From the NCBI RefSeq assembly GCF_030272615.1, contig NC_081406.1:401466939-401530938 (forward strand): a DNA stretch of 64,000 bases, in the 5' to 3' direction. Position numbers and translations under genes: made by a program. Positions 11,125 to 23,417 of the stretch are shown here, piece by piece. Numbering within the stretch: the stretch's first letter is position 1; each line of letters starts with the position of its first letter. The notes under the pieces are model-generated. The model was not told the origin of the DNA and did not search any database. It was given only the letters and a program-made list of their open reading frames with translations. Source of the stretch: Cryptomeria japonica (lineage: Eukaryota; Streptophyta; Pinopsida; Cupressales; Cupressaceae).

Positions 11125-12171
11125 CACTCTTATTTGATTAAGATTGGTTTTATAAGGACAAGTGAGAACAACAACATGTACATGAAGAATGATGAAAATG
11201 GAATACTAATCTCATCCATATTTGTTGATGATATTATATTTTATGGAAATGACTCTTTATGCAAGAACTTTGGAAATGAAATGAGCAAACAATTTGAGAT
11301 GTCATTAATCGGTGAGATAAAGTATAAAGGTTTACAGATACAACAAATGAAAAATGAGATTTTCATTACTCAATCCAAATACATAAAGGAAATCTTGAAG
11401 AAATTTGGAATGGAGGATTCAAAACCAATAAGTACTCCTATGACTACCAACTGTAAACTATCAAAGAATGATGAATCTACATCTCTTGATGAGACACTCT
11501 ATCGATCTATGATTGGAAAACTATAATATGTTGTTCACAACAGGCCAAATATAGCACATGCAGTAGGTATTGTTGCAAGGTTCTCTGTAGATCCTAAGGA
11601 AATGCACATGACAACAATCAAACGAATTTTCAAATACTTGAAAGGCACTGGAGATTATGGCTTAGTATATCAGAAATGAAATGATTTTGATTTAAAAGTT
11701 TATACTGATGCTGATTGGGCAGGCAACATTGATGATAGAAAAATCACAAGTGGAGGAGCTTTCTTTTTAGGAGAAAGACTAGTGAGTTGGCTTAGCAAGA
11801 AACAAGGATGTGTTTCTCAGTCAACAACCAAAGCTGAATATGTTGCTGCAGCACTGAATTATACCAACATTGCATGGATCAAAAAACTATTGGAAAGTAT
11901 AAATGAAAAAGTTACCAAGCCAGTAACTATATTCCGTGACAATACTAGTGCCATTAATATTTCAAAGAATCCTGTTATGCACTCTAAGACAAAGCACATA
12001 TCTATCAAATATCATTATCTTAGAGAAGAAGCTCAAGAGAAGAAAGTGGTGTTGGAATATGTTAACACAAAGGAGAAAATAGTAGATATCTTCACCAAGC
12101 CACTACCAAAGGACACTTTTGAATATCTTAGAAATAAGTTAGGGGTCCTACCCCTATCTTCTACTCACTGA
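11125..12171 (+). pseudogene. pol: Copia-C pol fragment: RT C-terminus and RNase H
   Basis: The RT catalytic box IFVDDIIF is present, followed by IKEILKKFGMEDSKP and the RNase H region. RNase H motifs include KVYTDADWAGNIDD, SKKQGCVSQSTTKAEYVAAA and FRDNTSAINISKNP, ending LGVLPLSSTH. In-frame stops lie after MIGKL (11524-11526) and after LVYQK (near 11677-11679). Unlike the complete copy, it retains the segment KRIFKYLKGTGDYG (about 11620-11665). The fragment starts inside RT, so no functional product is expected. Confidence 0.9.
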
Positions 12172-12429
12172 CCAAGTTCGGTGAAAGCATCAATTCGATG
12201 ACTCTATTGAATATATTTTGGGAAGTTGATGCTGGAGTGATACACTTTAGAATGTTTTTCTAAAAAGTGTACTAGAAGTAATACTAGAATTAATAATATA
12301 GAGAATGTTATAGGGAACAGGAATTGAAGACAAATGCTCTGACCGAGACTCAGTTGATACACAACAGCAGGAAATAACTTCTTACAGAAACAAATTATGT
12401 TTTAGTTCTTTTCTTTTTGTCATTGTTGT

Positions 12430-12675
12430 CAAAGGGGGAGAAGACCTACAAAGGGGGAGAAGATCTACCAAGAGGAAGAAGACCTACTAAAGGGGGAGAA
12501 GACTGAGAATATATGGGAGAAGACTGAGAGAAGACTATAGATTGAAATAAAGACTGAAAACAGAAGAGAAGTCTAATGTATGGGGGAGAGCATCTCAGCA
12601 TTTCAGAATCACAACAATCTGAATCTTTTAAAGGTCAAATCAATTGGTTTTGCCATCAATGCCAAAAGGGGAGAT
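12430..12675 (+). repeat. Repeated polypurine tracts before the Copia-C 3' LTR
   Basis: AAAGGGGGAGAAGACCTAC-like units recur three to four times from 12433 to 12520, with further purine-rich runs to 12590. The last tract, CCAAAAGGGGAGAT, directly precedes the LTR start TGTTGG at 12676 and is the likely plus-strand primer. Repeated polypurine tracts of this kind are known from the SIRE-type copia lineage. Confidence 0.7.
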
Positions 12676-14206
12676 TGTTGGCAATATTACAGTATAATAG
12701 ACAATGAAAGATTGTTGACATTTCAATAAGGATATTGAGAAGGTTGTTGATGATTATGGACATAACTGATTAAAGATGTTTTACTATCTTGATATTATTA
12801 TTTTGTCATTGATGTCAAGAAATTGATTTTCTAATTCAGTATGATGTTGCCACATCTTGAGAAGTATGATATGAAGATTATAAAGAAGTCGGTAAAGACA
12901 TAGGAAAGAATATGATGAATAAGGGGATAAGTTATTCAATGGGCAACTACTACCAAGTCAGACAATGATGAGATCTTGATGTTTTAGATTGTTTTAACAT
13001 AATACATATGTTGTAAAATGTAAAGGTCAATACTATACTATGTTATTAGGCAAAGAACCTAGTCGGTAAACCCTAAGGAACCTAGTCGGTAAACCCTAAG
13101 GTTATCGCTATCGGTTAATGAAGACAAAATGTCTACCGAGTGAAGTTTAGTATTCATCGAGTTGTAACTGAGCTGTAACAGAATGCATTAAATGTTTACA
13201 TGTAATATTTAATGAAAGATGCTGATGAGCTGGAGCGGATCAATGATTGGTAAGCCATGGAAGAAGTTTGTTAACAAATCTAAGGCAATGGAAAGTTAAC
13301 AGGAAGACCTACAGCTCAGATTGAACCGCATTACCATAACACAAGTTCCAAAGTGAATGTGCAAGTTCCAAGGCGGGGTAAAACATTTTCAGATCGAAAG
13401 ATACAATGAACCTGGATAAGACTGAATATCTGATGGCTATGATTGATCATGGGAAATGTGATCAAGGAGATTAAGTGGTTAGAAGATTGTTTATAAATAG
13501 GAAACTATTAATAAACAATGTATGTGGGCAAGTGTATGCACAGGGATGCTACATAGTGATTACCGAGCACAGAAGCTTGAAGACCTGTTAGAATAACAAA
13601 GTATTGATGCCCAGCAGTTAGACAAGATTAGTTCTGTGTCTAGATTGTATTGAACAAATAGGAATCTGCTTTAGCATTTTAGATGTGAAGTTGCAGACAG
13701 ATTTTATTACTGTTATTTTGTGAAAGTAATAGGAAATCTCTTCACCAAGTGGACTTAACATTCTTTTATGTAAATCCTCTAGCAAGGTAACATTCTCATT
13801 GAGTGTTTAAAATCCTTTGACAAGGTCACTTCTAACAAAGTGAAGATCCTAACAGATCTGAGGGAAATCCCTTAATCGAGTCACATCTAGCAATGTGTTT
13901 GTAATCTTTAACAGGATTTGCTTTTAATCGAGCATACTCTAGAAGAGTATATTTCTTAGTGGGTCTGAAATCCCATAGTGGTTTCTCCCTATTTGGGTTT
14001 CCATGTTAAATCTGGTGTTATGAGGTTTATAGTGTTCATATGCTTTTGAGTTTGCACGTTTGACAATTTTTGGTTATATGACTGATATAGATGTTACCGA
14101 GGTTGAATCTGATGTTTTTATGGATGATTAAGTTTGTATAATTTACCCCCCCCTCTCATCTTGTTGGCTATTGGATCTGTACTTATATTAAGTATTAGAA
14201 CTATCA
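12676..14206 (+). repeat. 3' LTR of truncated Copia-C copy
   Basis: The LTR runs from TGTTGGCA to ACTATCA, 1,531 bp. It matches the LTRs at 45929-47478 and 51884-53430 along its length. It contains a doubled ~23 bp word built on AACCTAGTCGGTAAACCC (about 13066-13101), several ACCGAG words and a TATA box at 13492. The intact TGTTGG start in this copy helps define the mutated LTR starts of the complete copy. Confidence 0.9.
13492..13500 (+). promoter_or_regulatory. TATA box of Copia-C LTR
   Basis: TATAAATAG is conserved at the same place in all three Copia-C LTRs of the window (13492, 46760, 52715). It would mark the end of U3. Confidence 0.7.
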
Positions 14207-14963
14207 GCTCGAGCACAACACCTTCGTCGGTGGTCTCTCACATAACGATTTCATCAAGTCTGAGTGGAAGACTGAGAAGGAAGAGGAATATTTATGAAAG
14301 GAGGAACACTCTCCTCTTTGGTAGTTGGAGGTTTAGGTAGAGGTATTTTAGGTTGGACAAGAGGAGAGGTGATCCTCTTCTCTCTATAAGAGCAAGGAGG
14401 TGGAACTACACCATATAAAGGAGGAATATTAGGTGTAGGAAGGAGACTGGGTCCATCATGGGGAGGTGGTATAGGTCTAACCTTAAGAGGAATGTTGTTG
14501 GTATTTTTAGGAGAAGGCATAGATACATCCATAGGAATAGGTTGAGGATCTTCCTTAGGAGGAAGATTAGTTCTATCCATCAGGGGAAGAACTTCATCTT
14601 CAAGAATGATAGGAATGTCAAGTGTTGGGGATCTAGGTTGACTCAAGGATAAATCATATATTTCTTCTATTTTTTATAAGATTGGAAAAGAGCATCACTC
14701 CTTTGTGTAAGAGATTAAAATTTCTTAGGCCAAAAGAGATCAATAGGAACACCTGGGCTTCATTCAGATGGTCAAAATAAGTTATGGTTAATAGTTAATA
14801 TTTCTCCACTGTGGGGAAATTTCAAACACTTATGAATTGGAGAAGCAATAGACTTCATGGAAGATAGCCAAGGATAGCCCAACTTCACACGAAATTGCTC
14901 GAAAGAAGGAATGATAACAAAGTTGAAATCCATAGAATTAGTGTGAACTTCAATATGAAGGGT
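14207..14963 (-). pseudogene. Gypsy protease C-terminus and proline-rich linker
   Basis: On the minus strand from 14963 the segment opens with TLHIEVHTNSMDFNFVII and FRVKLGYPWLSSMKS, the second half of a plant gypsy protease domain. It continues through a proline-rich linker (PRSPTLDIPIILEDE and PIPPPHDGPSLLPTPN) typical of the stretch before RT. The first half of the domain lies beyond Copia-A at 21684-22000, and the two halves join in sense at the duplicated GATAG. Stops occur between 14654 and 14771 and again near 14251. The RT part is missing. Confidence 0.7.
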
Positions 14964-14968
14964 GATAG
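14964..14968. other. Target-site duplication of Copia-A (left copy)
   Basis: GATAG here is repeated exactly at 21679-21683, immediately outside the LTR ends. Confidence 0.9.
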
Positions 14969-16021
14969 TGTTAGGTCCCGGAGATAATTGAGAGGGGGGG
15001 GTGAATCGGTTGTCTAATAAATTCAAACCAAAAACAACTTAACCAACCTTAATTCTCAATACGGGTAAATCAAACTTTATGCCGGTAGACAGTTTATTAG
15101 TTAATTATAGTACCAGTAAAGATTAATGTATGAAACAGAAAGACAATAACATCCACAACACAGAACACCAATATTTGTACGTAGAAACCCTGTAAGGGGA
15201 AAAACCATGATGTGAAACCTTACCCACAATCAAATGATACTACTACAAATAGTATGTGTATACAAATGGGGTCTGCATAAAAAGGCCAAGAGCCTAGAGC
15301 TCACTGCTCAAACACAAATAGGAGTCACACTGAGTACAATTGGATGGTTAAATCCAATAATGATGTACTACTCAAAATAACATCTTCATATGCTAGATTC
15401 AATACCGATGTAGTTCTGATATGTCTTCACAAAAACCTTGCTTCACCTTCAAATGATGTCTGTGTGTATAGACCTTCTTATTCTCACATATACCTTACTA
15501 CAACTCCTTTTCCCAATCGCCTATCGATCTTACAAATAAGATCTTCCATATATACCATAACCTAAGACCAATTTTAGTAGGTCGGCTCTAAAAGATATTA
15601 CAATAAAATAATTATAAGTAAATCAATAACCAATGCAATATCTGATTCAACATGTCGGCTTAGTGTATTTACAATAACAACAAAATCATCTCCAAAGCAT
15701 GTCGTGCTGATCTAGAATAGATAAGCATGTCGGTGCTTATTCTGGACCTATTTGCCGGTAACAGCAAATATGCAAATATGAATATGCCAATGAAGAAATC
15801 TCTAAGACAAAGTGTCTAGACGATGTCTTCAACATAACCAAGTGTTTTCCATGTCATTCCAAGTGTCGGTGAACAATATATCCTGCTGATGAACCAAATA
15901 CCGGTGACTGTGCATAAAGTCACTTGCTTGTCAGTGAATATTGCCAATCCTCCGAAGTGCCAGAGTTGATAAGTGTTATAGGTGTTGACATTAATGACAG
16001 AACCATACCAAAATACCAACA
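14969..16021 (-). repeat. Copia-A 3' LTR
   Basis: The 1,053 bp copy runs from TGTTAGGTCC to ATACCAACA on the plus strand. On the element's strand it starts TGTTGGTATTTTGG next to the polypurine tract and ends in GGACCTAACA. CCGGTA words are frequent. Confidence 0.95.
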
Positions 16022-16035
16022 ATCTCCCCCTTTGG
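16022..16035 (-). other. Copia-A polypurine tract
   Basis: On the minus strand this reads CCAAAGGGGGAGAT, directly before the LTR. Two further C-rich blocks, CTCTCCCCCTGAGAG near 16183 and CTCTCCCCCTTTAAC near 16232, are additional purine tracts on the element strand, a SIRE-like feature. Confidence 0.85.
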
Positions 16036-16404
16036 CATTGATGGAAACACAATATGGAAAAACCATCAAAGTGCCAAAACAGAAATGCCAAAAACCAAAA
16101 ACCAATAATCTCCCAAAACAAATCATAACTAGAAATCAAAATTCAGTTACAAAGAGTAATCCATCTCTCCCAAAGTAACATTCTCTCCCCCTGAGAGTAA
16201 CTTGTGTTCTCCTTCTATTTTTCCATATCAATCTCTCCCCCTTTAACATCAAATGCCAAAGCCAATACAAAATTCAGGTTCAAATACAAAATACCAACCA
16301 ATTCAGTATGCCAACTACTCCCTCTAAGAAGTAGCTCTCCTCATTAAAGTCAGAGTAAAAGATTTCTTTGTTTTTTTTGTCAGTTGATGACAAACATCAA
16401 CTGT

Positions 16405-19400
16405 CTAAGTCTCTACCAGTGGGGGTATCACCCCAAGTTGATCTCTGAGATATTCAAAAGTCTCCTTAGGCAAAGGCTTAGTGAAAATATCTGCAATCTA
16501 CTCTTTAGTATTCCCATAAACCAGTTTTAGTTCTTTTGCTTCAACATTCTCTTTCAAAAAATTCAATTTGATAGAAACATGTTTAGTTTTAGAATGTAGT
16601 ACTGGATTCTTAGATATATCAATTGATGCAGTGTTATCACAATAGATAGTTATAGGTTACTTGCATTTTACCTTTATGTCCTTCAACATTTGCTTAAGCC
16701 ATAATACCTATGTACAGTTAGTTGTTGCTGCAACATATTCTATTTCTGTTATTGACAAAGATGTGCAGCTTTGTTTCTTACTCAGCCAAGAAATTAATCT
16801 GCTTCCGAGAAAAAATGCTCAGCCGGTGGTGCTTTTTCAATCATCCACATCTCCTACCCAATTGGTATATGTGTATGCACATAATTCAAAGTTTTCATCT
16901 CTAGGATACCATAAACCAAGATTTGTAGTGCCTTGTAAGTACCATAAAATCCTTTTTACCACTGATTCATGATTTTCTTTAGGATTACTCTGAAATCTTG
17001 AAACAATACATACTGCATTCATAATATCAGGTCTTGTTTATGTCAAATATAGTAGGCCTCCTATCATAGACTTGTACCTAGTCAGATTAGCAGGTGTAGA
17101 TTCATCCCTTAGTGATAATTTATCATTCGTAGTCATAGGTGTGCTTACCAGTTTAGAGTTATCCATCCCAAATTTCTTTAGTAACTCCTTCAAGTACTTG
17201 GATTGACTTAAGAATATACCTTTATTAGTCTATGAAATCTACAATCCTAAAAAGAATTTTATCTCTCCAATCATAGACATTTCAAATTCATGCTGCATTT
17301 CAATAGAAAATTCTTTACATAATCCATCTTCTCCTCCAAAGATTATATCATCAACAAAAACTTCTATAACCAAGATGTCATCATTTTTCACTTTATAGTA
17401 TAAGTTGTTGTCAGCATTACCTTTAGAAAAATCAATCTTTAAAAGATATTTATCCAATCTAGCATACCAAGCTCTTGGAGCTTGCTTCAACCCATACAAA
17501 GCTTTCCTTAACCTGCAAACCATATCTTTGTTATCTGTTAAAGAAAATCCATCAGGTTTCTCAATGTAAACTTCTTCTTCAAGATCTTCATTCAAAAATG
17601 CACATTTAATATCCATTTGATATACTTTGTAGTTCTTGTGTGCTGCAAAAGCCAAGAATAATCTGACTGGCTCAATTCTAGCTACTAGTGCAAAGGTTTC
17701 ATTATAATCAATTCCTTATTTCTGAGAATATCCCTTACACACTAGTCTTGCTTTATTTCTGATTACCTTCCCATTTTCATTAAGTTTGTTTCTAAATACC
17801 CATTTTGTTCCAATCACATTTTTGTCTTTAGGCTGAGGAACTAATGTCCATGTGTTATTCTTCTCAATTTGTTCTAGTTCCTCTTCCATAACTTTAATTC
17901 AGTGCTCATCTTCACATGCCTCATTAATTGATGATGGTTCAATTTGAGAAATAAGACATACCTCTTCATTTTCTAGTCTTCCTTTTGTCATAACTCCTTG
18001 ATACTTGTTCCCAATTATCTGATTTTCAAACTGGTTCAATCTTACATATCGGGGTGTCTTCGTTTGCTACTGTTCTTCAGTTACAGTGGAATTTTTAGAT
18101 GATATCGATGTAACTGGATCTTCATTCTGTTCCGGTGGATTCAATGTAGGTTCATTTGTCAGTATCTTTGTTGCCAGTTTAGAGTCTATATACCTTGAAG
18201 TTCCTCTAAACTGTTCATCAATCTTCACATTTGTACTCTCAACAATTTTCTGCAATCTTTTGTTAAAACATCTATATGCTTTTCTCTTAGATGAATAACC
18301 AATAAATATTCCTTTATCACTTCTAGGGTCAAATTTTCCAATATACTCATCTCTTCTAATATAGCATTTACTTCCAAATATTTTGAAATATTTAAGAGTA
18401 GGATTAATACCAAACCATAGTTCATGAGGGGTCTTATCGGTTTCTCCTTTGATGTGAAATTTGTTGAATGTATAGACTATTGTGCTTACTGCCTCTCTCC
18501 AATATACATGTGGTATATTTGCTTCATTATAACATACTTCTGGCTACATCCAAGATAGTTATGTTTTTCCTTTTTACAACTCCATTCTGCTATGGTGTCT
18601 GGGGTGCTGATAAATTTCTTTTGATTCCATTCACTTCACAGAATGTATTAAATTTCTTAGATGTGAATTCACCTCCTTGATCTGATATCAGACATTTGAT
18701 TTTCTTACCGGTTTCATTTTCTACCATTGCTTTGAATAATTTGAACTTCCCAAGTGCTTTGGATTTTTCTCTAAGAAAAGTAACCCAACACATTCTAGAA
18801 TAGTCATCAAGGATTAGCATGAAATATCTATCACCTTGTAAGCTTTTAGTTCTAGCTGGACCACATAAATTAGTGTGAATTAAGTCAAGAGCATTATTGG
18901 ATTTTTCTGGAATACTTCTAAAAGATGCTCTAACTTGTTTTCCAAATTGACATTCGTTACATACTGAATTGTGAGGTTTAACAATCTTAGGTAAGTCTCT
19001 AACTGTCGTAGTAGTACTGATTTTTACCATGCAATCAAATTTTACATGACAGAGACTCTTATGCCATAGACAACTTTCATCAATGTGTGCAACCAAGCAT
19101 GTCTTTTCACTGTTATTCAAATGAAAGATATTACCTCTAGTATGATTACCAGTTGCAATTTCCAAACCAATTTTGTTCATAATTTTGTATTTTCCATTCT
19201 TGAATTGTAACTGAAATCCTTTCTCAACCAATTGACCAACACTCAAAAGATTATGTTTTAAACATTCTACATAGTAAGGATTGTCAGTATTATGCTTACC
19301 ATCAAGAGATATAGTACCTTTTCCTTTGATCAAACAAGCTTTATCATCTCCAAATCTTACCAAACCTCCATTATATTCCTGAAAGTTCAAGAATTTACCT

Positions 19401-20559
19401 TTGTCACCATTCATATGATGTGAACATCCTGAATCAATGATCCATTCATCCTTAACTTCAACTTTAGCTGCTAGGGCTTGCTCTACTAGTTGAACAGTAG
19501 GTGTCGGTTGATCTTCTGTTATAGCAACAAAAACCCATCCGTTGTCTGTCGCATCTTCATCAGAATCATCAGTGACTCCTTCATCAGCAAGATAACAAGA
19601 TTTATCTTTATTCTTCTTAAATGTGTACCTCTGATATTCAAGGTTAGGCTTGTATGTTCTTCTAGCTTCTTCTCTTAGTCTAGCATGTCTATCAAGGCAT
19701 CTTGAAGCCATATGACCAATCTTATTACAATTAAAACATTTAAAAGGTGCTTTACCTTCATACTCACTTCCAGCTGGACCTTTAGGCATTTTCCTTGCAA
19801 ATACTACTACAAGTTCTTCAAGTTCTTCATTTTCTCTCCTGCTTTCCTCAAGTTCTCTTGCATAAAAGGCTTTCCAATCAGATTTGTCAAAAGATGGTGT
19901 AGATGATGTTGATTCTTTAAAGGCTAAATTTGTCTTTATAGTAGCAACAAGACCAAATTCCTCAATTTCAAAAGCTGAAAGTTTTCCAATCAATGTATCC
20001 CTAGTTACTGATGTATTAGACATTGTTCTAAATTCATTTATAGAAGTAACTTTCATTTTATATTCTGGTGGCAATCCTCTTAAAACTTTTGAAACAATTT
20101 CATCTTCACTTAAGGTTCCTCCACAACATTTAATACCCAAGACAATTTCATTTACTCTTTCCATAAAAGCAAAATCCTTTCATCTTCTTCCATTTTCAGA
20201 TTTTCATACCTGACCCGAAAGCTTTCAAGTTTTACAATTTTGACTGTGGAATCTCCTTCATTCAATCTTTCCAAATGATCCCAAATAGCTTTAGCAATAG
20301 ACCTATCTGATAATCCCATGATTTTCTGATGTGATAATGCGCTCAAAAGTGCTTCTCTTGCTTTGCAATCAGTTTCTTCATCTTTTTCTAAGGTAGGTGG
20401 ATTAGGCTGACTTTGAGTAGGAGCAATATAGCCATTCTTTGTAACATCTCAAATGTCCTTTCCAATGCAATTTAGATGTGTCTCCATTCTAATCTTCCAT
20501 ATACCGTAGCTGGTTCCATCAAGTTTAACACTGTCCTTCCTGAAATAGTCAGTAGACAT
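16405..20559 (-). pseudogene. gag-pol: Copia-A gag-pol polyprotein (degenerate)
   Basis: Starts at the ATG at 20559 (MSTDYFRKDSVKLDGTSYG) just after the PBS and ends LGVIPPLVET at 16405. Order: copia gag with the UBN2-type domain; zinc knuckle CFNCNKIGHMASRC (about 19720); protease WIIDSGCSHHMNGDKGKF (about 19430); GAG-pre-integrase; integrase with ISDQGGEF; reverse transcriptase with FVDDIIFGG (about 17340); and RNase H with IYCDNTASIDISKNP. The stretch 20164-18590 is one 524-codon frame. The first break in gag is the TGA in GKDI-stop-DVTKN near 20450, and a frameshift lies near 20160. The third integrase acid reads AAA (18572-18574, GVVKRKN instead of GVVERKN), and a TAG lies just before it at 18590-18592. 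Several later stops disable RT and RNase H. Confidence 0.93.
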
Positions 20560-20601
20560 TGGATCTCCTCAAGCTGTTAAAATTTTGCAAAAAGAGGACT
20601 A

Positions 20602-20614
20602 GGCTCTGATACCA
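20602..20614 (-). other. Copia-A primer binding site (initiator Met tRNA)
   Basis: The minus strand reads TGGTATCAGAGCC, complementary to the 3' end of plant initiator Met tRNA. It lies two bases inside the 5' LTR. Confidence 0.9.
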
Positions 20615-20616
20615 AT

Positions 20617-21678
20617 TATTAGGTCCCAGAGACAACTGAGAGGGGGGGGGGGGGTGAATCAGTTGTCTAATAAATTCAAACCAAAAACAACTTAACCAAC
20701 CTTAATGCTTAATACCGGTAAATCAGACTTTATGTCGGTAGATAGTTTATCAGTTAATTATAGTACCGGTAAAGATTAATGCATGAAACAGAAAGACAAT
20801 AACATCCACAACACATAACACCAATATTTGTACATGGAAACCCTGTAAGGGGAAAACCCACAATGGGAAACCTTACCCACAATCAGATGATACTACTGTA
20901 GATAGTATGTGTATACAAATGGGGTCTACACATGCAGAAAGGCCAAGTGCCTAGAGCTCACTTCTCAAACACAAATAGGAGTCACAGTGACTACAATTGG
21001 ATGGTTAAATCCAATAATGATGTACTGCTCAAAATAGCATCTTCATATGTTGGATTCAGTACCGATGTAATTCTGATATGTCTTCACAAAAACCTTGCTT
21101 CACCTTGAAATGATGTCTGCATGTATAGCTCTACTTATTCTCGCATATACATTACTACAATTACTTTTCCCAATCACCTATCGATCTTACAAATAAGATC
21201 TTACATATATACCATAACCTAAGACCAATTTTAGTAGGTCATCTCTAAAAGATATTACAATAAAATAATTATAAGTAAATCAATAACCGATGCAATATCC
21301 GATTCAACATGTCAGCTTAATGTATTTATAATAACAACAAAATCATCTCCAAAGTGTGTTGTGCTGATCTAGAATATATAAGCTTGCTGGTGCTTATTAT
21401 GGACCTATTTGCAAGTAACAACAAATATGCAAATACGAATATGCCAATGAACAAATCTCCAAGACAAGGTATCCAAATGATGTCTTCAACATAACCAAGT
21501 GTTTTCCATGTCATTCCAAGTGCCGGTGAACAATATATCTTGTCGGTGAACCAGATACTGGTGACTGTGCATAAAGTCACTTGCTTGCAGGTGAATATTG
21601 CCAATCCTCCAAAGTGCCAGAGTTGATAAGTGTTATAGGTGTTGACATCAATGACAAAACCATACCAAAATACCAATA
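20617..21678 (-). repeat. Copia-A 5' LTR
   Basis: This 1,062 bp LTR pairs with 14969-16021. Both terminal dinucleotides have mutated (TATTAGG and CCAATA on the plus strand, against TGTTAGG and CCAACA in the partner), again by transitions. Transcription would start here and run leftward. Confidence 0.93.
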
Positions 21679-21683
21679 GATAG
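21679..21683. other. Target-site duplication of Copia-A (right copy)
   Basis: GATAG matches 14964-14968 exactly. Confidence 0.9.
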
Positions 21684-23417
21684 AACCTATGATAGGACAA
21701 GAGAGGCCATCAAATAACTTCTCAACCATATTAGTGTCATCATAGATGGGTTTATGCAATCGTAAAGTGAAAAGATACTCCTCAGTGATGACATTAACCA
21801 TGCAAGAGGGATTAACAAGAGCACCACAGTAGGGTATGTTCTTAACCTTCACATCTATGTGTAAAGGTCCACTAGGTGCTCTATTGGTCTCAATAGGGTC
21901 AAATGTGATACAAGGATCCTTAGGTGTCTCTTGTTTCTCTACCATATTCACCAAATTCGAAGTTGTGGTAGTAAGATCACAAGGAGAGAAAGATGTATGT
22001 TCAGTCTCAATCACATTAGAGGTATGAGAAGGAAAAGGATTAGTAAAAATCTTAATATTTTGATTAGGAGGAGATACTGATTTGTTTCCCTTATCATTCA
22101 CACCTGCCACATATATAGTATTATTATCAATCAAATCTTGAATCTTACTTTTCAATGAAAAACATTTTTCAGTATCATGACCAAGATGACGATGAAATTG
22201 ACAAAAGGAATTGCAATCAAAATAAGGGGATGCAAGCTTAGATGAGTCAACTGGTTTGATAGGAGGAAGTTTTATAATATTTCTTTGTAACAACTGAGAC
22301 ATTATACTATGTAAAGATTCATTCAAAGGAGCAAATTGTCTTTCTCTTTTAAAGAATTTAGAAATAGGAGGCACAGTTGTTGTAGCATTCACATTGGTTT
22401 TGTTGATTGTATCATTGATCTTGATGAAGTTTTTTGTTGGTTTGAACTTCACAAATGGTTGTTGAACACTCTCCCACTTATCACTCGGATCCATAGGAGT
22501 AGATTGCTCCATTTGACTCACATCTAGTTGATAATTGTGGAGTGTTGCGCACAACTACAAAAAGGAAGTAAACACAAACAAAAGAAGCTTTTCCCTGATA
22601 TATTTTTGAAAATTAGAAATTAAAATTCTTTGAATATCATTATCAGGTACAAGAAAAGAAATTTGAGAACACAAATGATTATATCTACCAATGAAATCAG
22701 TCACTTTATCTTTAACACCTTGTTTACAATGCATTAAATTAGTCAAAGTGATTGTAGGACCAATGTTTTTTGAAATTGTTGAATGAAAGAATTTGCTAAT
22801 TGTTGAAAAGAAGTGATAGAATAAGAAGGCAAAGAGAAATACCATTGTAAAGCCTTATCTCTTAGTGTTCTTGTAAACAGTTTTGCAAGCAATCTTTGAG
22901 TATAGGCAAAATCAATACACAAGGTTTGAAATGTTTTAACATGCATTAAAGAATCACTTTTTCCATTATAGAGTTCCAATTGAGGGACCTCAACATGCTT
23001 AGTTTGGACAAATTTAACAATATCAAGAGAAAGTGGGCTCGCAACATCAAATGTAGGCACACTAAACTTTGATTGACTCATCAAAGCAATTTGTTGTTGT
23101 AAGGAAAACACAGTTTGAGAAAGATTGTTAATGGTCTCTTTGGTAAAAGAATTGATGTTATACATGGTTGATTGATAAGGTGGTGTGATGATATTGAAGG
23201 AAGGCATTGATTGAAAAGGTGGTGTGATGTTATTGAAGGTGGTGGGACATTATGATAAGTAGGCATAGGTGATGATTGAGTAGGAAAAGGGACACTTAAA
23301 GGAGGAAAAAAATTGGTGAATGAATTGTCCCCTTGGGTCATATTGATTGGTTGAGGGATAATAGGAATACTTATGGAAGACATGCGTAAAACATGGATTG
23401 CCCCCATGACTTTAATG
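21684..23417 (-). pseudogene. gag: Gypsy gag with CCHC-like motif and start of protease
   Basis: Minus-strand reading gives a proline-rich N-terminal part. The capsid-like core follows: VPQLELYNGKSDSLMHVK, LRDKALQWYFSLPS and FQQLANSFIQQF, which matches the retrotransposon gag domain of plant gypsy elements. Next comes CQFHRHLGHDTEKCFSLK, the zinc-knuckle-like motif common in plant Tat/Athila gag, then a protease-like region with GALVNPSCMVNVITEEYL, in which the usual catalytic Asp position reads Asn. Frameshifts occur near 23207 and between 22743 and 22845, and stops occur elsewhere. The gag start is missing. No function is expected. Confidence 0.75.

Larger units (their letters stand above)
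11125..14206 (+). mobile_element. Copia-C copy, 5'-truncated: RT/RNase H, 3' region and 3' LTR
   Basis: From CACTCTTATTTG at 11125 the sequence is closely similar to the complete Copia-C at 45929-53430, beginning at its position near 50658. The left junction is abrupt within RT, so gag, protease, integrase and part of RT are lost. The right end is the LTR terminus ACTATCA at 14206, followed by unrelated minus-strand gypsy sequence. Confidence 0.85.
14969..21678 (-). mobile_element. Copia-A, structurally complete LTR retrotransposon (minus strand)
   Basis: The element has two LTRs (14969-16021 and 20617-21678), a PBS matching initiator Met tRNA, gag-pol, a polypurine tract and a perfect 5 bp duplication GATAG (14964-14968 and 21679-21683). 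It interrupts a minus-strand gypsy protease region, whose two halves continue on either side. By hand, the first ~300 aligned LTR bases show roughly two dozen differences, mostly transitions, so it is old. The SIRE-like lineage is suggested by repeated purine tracts and a ~1 kb LTR, but I cannot place it firmly. Confidence 0.95.
14207..23417 (-). mobile_element. Minus-strand Ty3/gypsy gag-protease remnant, split by Copia-A
   Basis: Gag, a CCHC-like motif and a retropepsin-like domain read leftward from 23417 to 14207. Copia-A has inserted inside the protease-like region, with a 5 bp duplication. The N-terminal end of gag is cut at 23418 by the chromovirus LTR, and the RT end is cut at 14207 by the Copia-C LTR, so the remnant has no LTRs. 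Confidence 0.75.
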
